28,048 nucleotides of DNA from CAZGCA01 sp964524145. Its GTDB lineage: Bacteria > Hydrogenedentota > CAZGCA01. Shown in pieces: positions 22,416 to 28,048 of this stretch. The translations under genes were made by a program, and so were the position numbers. Location of the stretch: assembly GCA_964524145.1 (NCBI GenBank), contig CAZGCA010000078.1:1-28048 (forward strand), in the 5' to 3' direction. Under the pieces are notes generated by a model. It searched no databases, had not been told where the DNA came from, and saw nothing but the letters and a program-made list of their open reading frames with translations. The stretch's first letter is position 1; the number at the start of each line of letters is the position of its first letter.

Positions 22416-23693
22416 ATGACATCTCGACGGTTGGCATGGTGTCTCGCGGTCTGTCTGCTGCTGACCGGGACCGCGTGCGCTGAGACGATCTTCGAGGACC
22501 GGTTCGAGCGGCTGGACCGGTGGGAGCTGGCTGACAAGGGCGGCGCGTCGACGATGTCGCTCGAAGCGGACGGCACGGTTCCTGAACCGTACGGGCCGAC
22601 GGTGCTGAGCCTGAGGGGCGACCACGCGATGGCTCTCGTGCGCGACCTGGTTGTCACCGACTGCACGATCACCGCGCTCTGGCGCGATATCGACCCGGAC
22701 GACTACGATTCCGACGGCGTGATCGCGGCGCGTGCGATGCAGCCGCCGGAACTTCAGAGCTCGCCTCTTGCCGATGCGGGCGAAGGGCTGTACTGGGTCG
22801 AGCACGACAGCGACGAAGGGTTCCAGATAAAGGTGCGCGATGCAGACGCGAACGAGGAAACGCTCGGATCTGTCGGCGACCGAGCGTTGACGAACGACGC
22901 AACGTGGAACAGAACCGGTTGGATCTGGCAGAAGTTGCGGATCGAAGGTTCCGGACTGTGGGCGAAGTTCTGGCCGATACACGAACCTGAACCTGACGAA
23001 TGGCAGATACATGCTGTCCACGAGATGTTCAGCGAAGGCCGTGTGGGGTTGCGAGCCTGGTCAGGGCAAGCGCACGTCGCATACTTCAGCATCACCAGTC
23101 GCCCCGACCGGACCGACCGGATCCCGTTCTATGCTGGGTTGGACCGGGTGACGGTGTTCGACGACGAGACGGTCGTGGTAAGACTCTATACGAACCTGGA
23201 ACGTGAGATTGACGAAGTCTCCGTCACGTTTTGGCTCGACGATACGGACCCGAGATCTGTGAAGCGTTTGCCGGTCCCACAGGGCCCGGATGAGACCGCA
23301 TTCTTCTGGGATGTCGCAGGCGCTCAGAAAGACCTCCCGCAGGCGCTCGTGCTCGGCCCGGCTGAACGTTCGGGCGCGTACCGTTTGCACGTCTCCGTGG
23401 AAGGCGAGAGATCCGACAAGACGCTGTATTCGGCTGTTCGGGAACTTCGTGTTGTCGCCCGGGAGGACGTATCGCGTCGCATCGCGCAGTTGCGCGACCG
23501 GGCACGTGCAATTGCCGATCGGTCTTTGGAAGGCGGCGTCGTGCACGATGTGGTCATCGGCCTGATAGAGCTGGCGGAGTCGCACTACGCTCGAGGGGCT
23601 TTCGAGAAAGGTGAACGCCCGTTGAAGTATGCTGCCGAGGCGCTCGACAGCTTTCACGAGAGGAGGAGAATTCCATGCTTCGGAAACTTCTAG
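22416..23693 (+). CDS. Secreted concanavalin/LamG-like (DUF1080-like) protein
   Basis: A 425-residue exported protein. The start at 22416 gives a clean signal peptide (MTSRRLAWCLAVCLLLTGTACA) and has AAGG a few bases upstream; a frame extending back to 22350 would put 22 unlikely residues before it. Residues 25-255 look like a concanavalin-type beta-sandwich: IFEDRFERLDRWEL, GLYWVEHDSDEGFQIKV, WQKLRIEGSGLWAKFW, GRVGLRAWSGQAHVAYFSI. The second half is an Ig-like region followed by a helical tail with ARAIADRS and AESHYARGAFEKGERPLKYA. It overlaps the GH2-like gene by 19 bases, so both are probably made together. It may bind carbohydrate; no catalytic residues were recognised. Confidence 0.75.
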   Translation: MTSRRLAWCLAVCLLLTGTACAETIFEDRFERLDRWELADKGGASTMSLEADGTVPEPYGPTVLSLRGDHAMALVRDLVVTDCTITALWRDIDPDDYDSDGVIAARAMQPPELQSSPLADAGEGLYWVEHDSDEGFQIKVRDADANEETLGSVGDRALTNDATWNRTGWIWQKLRIEGSGLWAKFWPIHEPEPDEWQIHAVHEMFSEGRVGLRAWSGQAHVAYFSITSRPDRTDRIPFYAGLDRVTVFDDETVVVRLYTNLEREIDEVSVTFWLDDTDPRSVKRLPVPQGPDETAFFWDVAGAQKDLPQALVLGPAERSGAYRLHVSVEGERSDKTLYSAVRELRVVAREDVSRRIAQLRDRARAIADRSLEGGVVHDVVIGLIELAESHYARGAFEKGERPLKYAAEALDSFHERRRIPCFGNF

Positions 23694-25921
23694 TGGTGCA
23701 GCTGGTGTGTTGCGGCATTGCGTGGACCCTTCCGCCTGGAGCGAGCGCGTACATCTATTCCGACGAGTACGAGATCGGTTACGGGACGCCTTCGATTTCG
23801 TCAGACAGCTTTGTGATGGGACAGCAGTACCACATTTCGATACCATGGGTTGCACTCGGCGGCACTCCCGACCGCGATTTCGTGGCGCGGATCGAACTCA
23901 CCGACTGGTACGGCACCACGAAATGGTCGGCCGACGTGCCGTTCGACCCGCCGACAAGCAGTTGGAAACCCGACCGGTTCGTCCTGCAACGGGTCGTTAT
24001 TGATGTGCCGGAGGAGATTCCCGCCGGAACAAGACAAGCTATCGATTCGCCCCCGATCGCGGAGGGAGCGCATTATCTCATGGTCTCGGTCGTTGGGCCG
24101 AGGAAAGATGACCCGGGGAAACAGGACTACCTCATACTGTCAAGCGACCGGCCGCAACCGTTCCCTCCGCTGGGCAGGCGGTACACGCTGGGCACGGTGT
24201 ATGTCACGTCTCAGCCCGTGTGCGTCGAACGGCTCGATGTGAAGGAGAATTCGGCGTTTGGTCCGGTGCGGGTCGAGGCGAAGCTGAGAAACTATAGTGA
24301 AGAACCGGTCGAGGCGGTGTGCCGCCTCAGAGTGGCGACGGAGGCAGGGACGCGGGTCTTCGACGACTTCCGGCACGTCACTCTGAAAGAGGGCTCACAA
24401 AAGGTCGGGTTCAATTGGCACGCGGACTGTGCCGGGCAGTTGACGGCCACGTGCGAGCTTGTCCTTGACGGTTCGGTACGGTCACGGGTCGCGAAAGAGT
24501 TTGGCGTTGCCTTCCCCGACGGCATAAGCGTCGAGGTTCGTCGCGAGAACAAGGTCGTCAAGAGAGGCAAACGGTTCGAGACGCCGATACAGGTCCGCGT
24601 CGACAAGGGCCGGATAGGGGATTCAGCGTTGCCGTTTCGCGTGTCGGTTTATTGTGGCAAGCAGAGAAATGGCGCGGCGGAAGGTGCGGTCGGCGTTGGC
24701 GCGAGCACGAAGACCGTGCGCGTCGGCGCGGCACCCGGGTTCGGCTACTATCGTGTGCGGATCGAACTCGATACGCCACATGGCACGTGCACGACCGAAC
24801 GCAAGCTTATCGCGACGGTCGCGGACGTGGAAGGCACGCAAATACTCTTGAACGGCGAGCCGTTCATCGTGAAAGGCACCAACTGCCACACGTTCCATTC
24901 TACGAGCTACGAGATCACCGACAGAACGATGAAACTGCTCAAGGAGTACGGGTTCAACACGGTGCGGGGCGACCGGCCTCCATTGTGGGAGACCGAACTT
25001 GCTGTCGAGAGCAACCTGTGCTGGCTGACGCTGCTCCAGGCGTTCTCGGTAACAAACACCGACGAGGTCTTCTCGCGGTTCGAGACAAAACCGCTGCTCG
25101 GAATACGTGAACTCACGCGGCAGTTCGTCTTCTCGTACCGGGACGGTGCGGGAACGGTTTTCTGGAACGAGTGTAACGAAGTCACCGGCGAGATAGAGGA
25201 GATGCTGCTGACGCAATACCCGGTCTTCAAACGGTACGACCCGTATGGCAGACCCGTCACCTACGCGAACCTCGGCACCCAGAACGTGTGGCGCGGCCAG
25301 GATTTCATGTCGGTCAACTATTATTTCGGGTTTAAACAGCCGCCCGAACGGATGCAGCCGTTGTTGCGTCGCTCCATCGACGTTGCGAAAGAACACAACC
25401 TGCCGCTGATATTCACCGAGTTCAACTCGTGGTGGGGTCCCGTGCAGGAGAGCGGCGTGATGGCGCTCGAAGGCCAGTGGCAGTTCGGGCTGGACAACGG
25501 CATGAGCGGCGGTACGCTCTACCAGACATGGGATAACAACACACGCCACCCCGGTCTGCTGGGTCCCGGCCAGGACCTGAAGGTCCGCTACGTGATGGGA
25601 GAAGCGCTGAAACGCTACTTCGCCGACGCGGAAGTGACCGCAACGCTGCGGGACGGTTCGGTTGTCGTGAGCGTTCGAAATAAACGGCCGTTCACGCTCC
25701 GGCGAGTCCAGCTTCACGCCTCGGCGAACGGTATCGAACTGCCCAAGACGGGCATCGGACCGATTAGGCCGCACGAGACGGTCCAGGTGGCGATTGGATT
25801 GCCGGAACAGGTTCGGAACGCGGAACGGGTAGCGCTCGACGGCACGTTGCGGTTCGTCACGCATTTCGGGCTTATAAACAAGGTGGATTTCACCGTCTTT
25901 GCGAAAAATGGGGGTGGATGA
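23675..25921 (+). CDS. Secreted glycoside hydrolase family 2-like protein
   Basis: A 748-residue exported enzyme with AGGAGGAG six bases before the ATG. A signal peptide ends near GASA (about 25). Beta-sandwich domains fill about 26-385; the TIM barrel begins QILLNGEPFIVKGTN (389-403), as in GH2 enzymes. The acid/base is Glu502 in FWNECNE (canonical N-E pair) and the nucleophile Glu582 in IFTEFNSWWG, 80 residues on, a normal GH2/GH-A spacing. A short Ig-like C-terminal domain follows. The His/Cys-rich GTNCHTFHST at the first barrel strand is where other GH2 enzymes have R-G-x-N. Likely beta-galactosidase, mannosidase or glucuronidase type; specificity cannot be read. Confidence 0.83.
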   Translation: MLRKLLVVQLVCCGIAWTLPPGASAYIYSDEYEIGYGTPSISSDSFVMGQQYHISIPWVALGGTPDRDFVARIELTDWYGTTKWSADVPFDPPTSSWKPDRFVLQRVVIDVPEEIPAGTRQAIDSPPIAEGAHYLMVSVVGPRKDDPGKQDYLILSSDRPQPFPPLGRRYTLGTVYVTSQPVCVERLDVKENSAFGPVRVEAKLRNYSEEPVEAVCRLRVATEAGTRVFDDFRHVTLKEGSQKVGFNWHADCAGQLTATCELVLDGSVRSRVAKEFGVAFPDGISVEVRRENKVVKRGKRFETPIQVRVDKGRIGDSALPFRVSVYCGKQRNGAAEGAVGVGASTKTVRVGAAPGFGYYRVRIELDTPHGTCTTERKLIATVADVEGTQILLNGEPFIVKGTNCHTFHSTSYEITDRTMKLLKEYGFNTVRGDRPPLWETELAVESNLCWLTLLQAFSVTNTDEVFSRFETKPLLGIRELTRQFVFSYRDGAGTVFWNECNEVTGEIEEMLLTQYPVFKRYDPYGRPVTYANLGTQNVWRGQDFMSVNYYFGFKQPPERMQPLLRRSIDVAKEHNLPLIFTEFNSWWGPVQESGVMALEGQWQFGLDNGMSGGTLYQTWDNNTRHPGLLGPGQDLKVRYVMGEALKRYFADAEVTATLRDGSVVVSVRNKRPFTLRRVQLHASANGIELPKTGIGPIRPHETVQVAIGLPEQVRNAERVALDGTLRFVTHFGLINKVDFTVFAKNGGG

Positions 25922-25933
25922 AGGAGGTGTCAG

Positions 25934-25986
25934 CCGGGTTGAAGCCCGTCGTGCCCTCACCCCAACCCTCTCCCGGAGAGAGAAGG
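25934..25986. repeat. Intergenic repeat-like sequence with small hairpins
   Basis: CGGG-TTGAAG-CCCG (25935-25948) is followed by a C-rich tract with CTCTCC-C-GGAGAG (25968-25980). This CCCTCACCCCAACCCTCTCC pattern recurs between genes in many bacterial genomes. It lies after the GH2-like stop and before RidA. Copy number in this genome is unknown. Confidence 0.5.
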
Positions 25987-26050
25987 AGTCCGGACAGTTG
26001 TGCGCCTACCGGAGAAGATTGAATTCCCCGAAGCTATTTGATTGACTAAG

Positions 26051-26058
26051 AAGGAGGT
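26051..26058 (+). promoter_or_regulatory. Shine-Dalgarno fixing the RidA start
   Basis: AAGGAGGT, seven bases before ATG 26066; it excludes the in-frame upstream start at 26042. Confidence 0.75.
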
Positions 26059-26065
26059 ATTGAGA

Positions 26066-26443
26066 ATGAAGAAGGTATTCGCATGCCCAAGCAGGCCGGC
26101 CCCAACGAGTCCTTACTCTCACGCCGTCGCCGCCGGCGATCTGTTGTTCGTCTCCGGCCAGGTGCCGTTCGACGTGAAGAACGGCAAGATAGTAAGCGTC
26201 GACTTCGAGACAGAAGCGACATTGGCGTTGCAGAACGTCAAGGATGTGCTCGAAGAGTGTGGTACGTCGCTCGATAAGGTTGTCAAAATCACCGTGTTTC
26301 TGAAGGATATTGCCAACTTCGAGCGGCTCAACAAGGTGTATCGGCGGTTCTTCCCTTCGGATTTCCCCGCGCGCACGTGCATACAAGCCGGCGACATCCC
26401 CGCCGGGGCGCAGATCGAGGTGGAAACCATCGCTTGTCTGTAA
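26066..26443 (+). CDS. ridA: RidA family protein (reactive imine deaminase)
   Basis: A 125-residue RidA/YjgF/UK114 protein that forms trimers and hydrolyses reactive enamine/imine intermediates from PLP enzymes. SPYSHAVAAGDLLFVSGQVP (15-34) and the Arg103 anchor in FPARTCIQAGDIPAGAQIEVE, together with Glu120, correspond to the conserved Arg105 and Glu120 of active members. Length is typical. A perfect ribosome binding site fixes the ATG. It stands alone between the GH2-like gene and the ADP-ribosylglycohydrolase. Confidence 0.92.
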   Translation: MKKVFACPSRPAPTSPYSHAVAAGDLLFVSGQVPFDVKNGKIVSVDFETEATLALQNVKDVLEECGTSLDKVVKITVFLKDIANFERLNKVYRRFFPSDFPARTCIQAGDIPAGAQIEVETIACL

Positions 26444-26664
26444 GGGGTGCCGTACAGCGCAGACTGAGTTGCCCACATACCCATGGGTACATCACGTGCG
26501 TTCTCATTACGTTTACTTCGCTCGCACGGGGGCCGGATGAGGTTGGAATCGGCGGATTGTCCCTCTAGCCCACGAGCCCCAGCGGCGGCGTTGATGACGA
26601 GTCGGACGTTAAGACCGTTAATCTTATCAGCGGCTTAGCACCTTGCCTTATTATCACGAGGCGC

Positions 26665-26689
26665 TGGGCAACATCACGCCCGTCGATGT
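26665..26689 (+). other. Spacer note for the promoter described next
   Basis: The bases between TGGGCA and TATACT form an 18-base spacer; see the promoter entry at 26665-26694. Nothing else was recognised in the 275-base gap 26444-26718. Confidence 0.1.
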
Positions 26690-26694
26690 ATACT
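26665..26694 (+). promoter_or_regulatory. Candidate promoter of the ADP-ribosylglycohydrolase gene
   Basis: TGGGCA (26665-26670) and TATACT (26689-26694), 18 bases apart; start expected near 26701, about 18 bases before ATG 26719. Confidence 0.4.
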
Positions 26695-26718
26695 TTGTGA
26701 GAAGGGAGGCGAGCCGTT

Positions 26719-27855
26719 ATGACAAGACGGGATATCGAAGACAGGATACTAGGGTGTGTTGTTGGTGCGTCCATTGGCGATGCCATCGGCGGAGCTTTCG
26801 AGTTCCAATGGCGTGACGACGTAGAGAAACGACTCGGCAAGGACTGGATAGACGATATGTACGACTACGGCACCGGGAATGCAGCTTCTTACGGTGTGTG
26901 GTCGAAGAACTCCCCCGCCGGGACGGGCACGGACGACACCAGAATGAACCACATCTTCATCGAAGCCGTGATAGAAAACGAAGGGGAGATCAACGCGCAA
27001 CGTCTGGCTGCGGAATACATCCGCAGGTACGTGCATCCGGAAAGGTATTACCCCAAGCGTGTTGCACAACTGGCGCGCCAGCATTTGGCTGATTTCTACG
27101 GAGTCAGTTGCGGCTGTCTGGGAATGGAGTGCCCGGAGCTGCCCGGCGTGCCCGTTCACGCGCTACGGGAAAGAAGCTTCGGATTGCAGTGGCCGACGCT
27201 TATCGGCCTGCTGAGTCTGGCGTGTTCCGGGTGCTTGTATGTAAACCAACCCGCAGAAGCATACAAGAAGGCGTACGAGCTGGCTTACTTCGACGTTGGG
27301 TACGCCAAGGAAGCCTGTGGACTGCAGGCAGCCGCGGTCAGCATGGCCGTCGGCGGTGTCGATAACATGCCCACTATACTCCGGCGTCTGCGACGGTTGG
27401 ACCCTTTCAAGCTCAAGGGTTCCACGCTGGGACAACATGGCGATTGGATGGGCGAGGTAATCTCCTCCGCACCAAAGCTGGCAAAGAAGGCAAAAAACAG
27501 CCGGGAGCTGTCGTTGCTCCTGTCGAGACAACTGATGAACAGACACCCGTTTGATCCTGTGGACATGCTGACGGTGTGTTTTGCGGCCAATACGTTCGCC
27601 AACGGCGACCCGAAAGAAGCGATCCTGATAGCCGTCAATCATAGAAACGTCGATGACGCCGGGACGCTGGTCAGGTTTCGGGACAACGACTGCACCGGAT
27701 ACGTGGCCGGGGCGTTGTCCGGGGCGCTTTCGGGCTGCGGGAAGCTGCCGCAGGACTGGGTCGACAAAGTCCTTGCCAGCAACAAGAACGTCTACGGCAT
27801 CGACATCGAAGGGAACGTCCACAACTTCTGCAGCGCCGTATATGGCAAGAAATGA
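26719..27855 (+). CDS. ADP-ribosylglycohydrolase family protein
   Basis: A 378-residue soluble protein of the DraG/ARH family, which removes ADP-ribose from modified proteins or small molecules using two magnesium ions. The N-terminal LGCVVGASIGDAIGGAFEF (11-29) and the metal motif GTGTDDTRM (68-76; Asp72, Asp73) are clear. The C-terminal motif, usually Asp-x-Asp-Thr, reads Asp322-Asn-Asp324-Cys325-Thr326 before GYVAGALSGALSG, so Thr is replaced or shifted by one. GGGAGG lies about nine bases before the ATG. No ADP-ribosyltransferase is next to it. Confidence 0.87.
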   Translation: MTRRDIEDRILGCVVGASIGDAIGGAFEFQWRDDVEKRLGKDWIDDMYDYGTGNAASYGVWSKNSPAGTGTDDTRMNHIFIEAVIENEGEINAQRLAAEYIRRYVHPERYYPKRVAQLARQHLADFYGVSCGCLGMECPELPGVPVHALRERSFGLQWPTLIGLLSLACSGCLYVNQPAEAYKKAYELAYFDVGYAKEACGLQAAAVSMAVGGVDNMPTILRRLRRLDPFKLKGSTLGQHGDWMGEVISSAPKLAKKAKNSRELSLLLSRQLMNRHPFDPVDMLTVCFAANTFANGDPKEAILIAVNHRNVDDAGTLVRFRDNDCTGYVAGALSGALSGCGKLPQDWVDKVLASNKNVYGIDIEGNVHNFCSAVYGKK

Positions 27856-28048
27856 AAGGCCGGGGCGTCAGGCCGTGAATGCTCTGGCTCGAGGGCTGAA
27901 AGATGGAGTTGAAGCACTCACTGATTTCCGCGCCGATTTGTGTTACTTGCTGAGAAACAGTTCACCATCAGTCGGCGAGATCGACGTCTATGTCTAGGCC
28001 GAAGTTAGCTATCCGATAAGGGTGTAAGGTTTTGAGGGAGTGAGAGAT

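Noticed and set aside
23675..23693. Frameshift joining the concanavalin-like and GH2-like genes
   Set aside because: The second gene has its own signal peptide and an excellent ribosome binding site, so two genes with an overlap are more likely.
24623..25960. Long minus-strand open frame (445 codons)
   Set aside because: Antisense to the GH2-like gene; Arg/His-rich shadow translation.
27856..28048. Possible gene at the right edge
   Set aside because: The open frame extending to 27997 is a shadow of the ADP-ribosylglycohydrolase gene; no start signal or motif is seen in the remaining bases.

Overview
This is a G+C-rich bacterial chromosome segment. It is densely coded, with short intergenic gaps and frequent ATG-alternative starts (GTG, TTG). 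No rRNA, tRNA, CRISPR array, integrase or transposase was found. The gene set suggests a free-living heterotroph from a poorly cultivated bacterial lineage, perhaps planctomycete-, Hydrogenedentes- or Armatimonadetes-like. It includes an H-X9-DG-type pseudopilin-like protein, PilZ, zinc-ribbon/TPR membrane proteins, a ThuA-like protein, an oligogalacturonate-lyase-like protein, a GH2-like enzyme and an ADP-ribosylglycohydrolase. The taxonomic guess is an inference from gene content only.

Layout. 1-893 is essentially gene-free apart from the possible 5' end of a minus-strand gene at the left edge. It holds a compact array of four hairpins (619-728), a sigma70-like promoter (768-795) and a structured leader (803-879). 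894-7043 (+) is an arginine biosynthesis operon: FmdB-type zinc ribbon, M20 peptidase (possible ArgE substitute), argD, argF, argG and argH, with gaps of 2-14 bases and one overlap. 7077-22218 is a long minus-strand block of several transcription units. Read in the direction of transcription these are: HAD phosphatase then glycosyltransferase, closed by a terminator; a six-cistron unit of DUF2284, EF-Tu-domain-2-like protein, zinc ribbon-TIGR04076, histidine phosphatase and oligogalacturonate lyase family (five genes seen, one promoter); a PilZ-L,D-transpeptidase fusion followed by a sugar isomerase-like TIM barrel; a ThuA-like protein; a four-gene envelope cluster; and a flippase-like membrane protein. 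22416-27855 (+) carries a secreted concanavalin-like protein translationally overlapped with a secreted GH2-like enzyme, then RidA and an ADP-ribosylglycohydrolase.

Four good minus-strand promoters (TTGAYN, 17-18 bp spacer, TATAAT-like) fall exactly at the gaps between these units, so the operon boundaries are supported by more than spacing.

The most interesting material is (i) the one-frame fusion of a PilZ domain carrying the full c-di-GMP-binding signature to an intact YkuD L,D-transpeptidase, which suggests second-messenger control of cell-wall cross-linking, and (ii) the four-gene envelope cluster at 8302-13641 (DUF6599 lipoprotein, double-zinc-ribbon TPR membrane protein, secreted TPR protein with a degenerate S1/P1-phospholipase-like front, and DUF4190-pseudopilin-like protein), which looks like an undescribed envelope-associated system.
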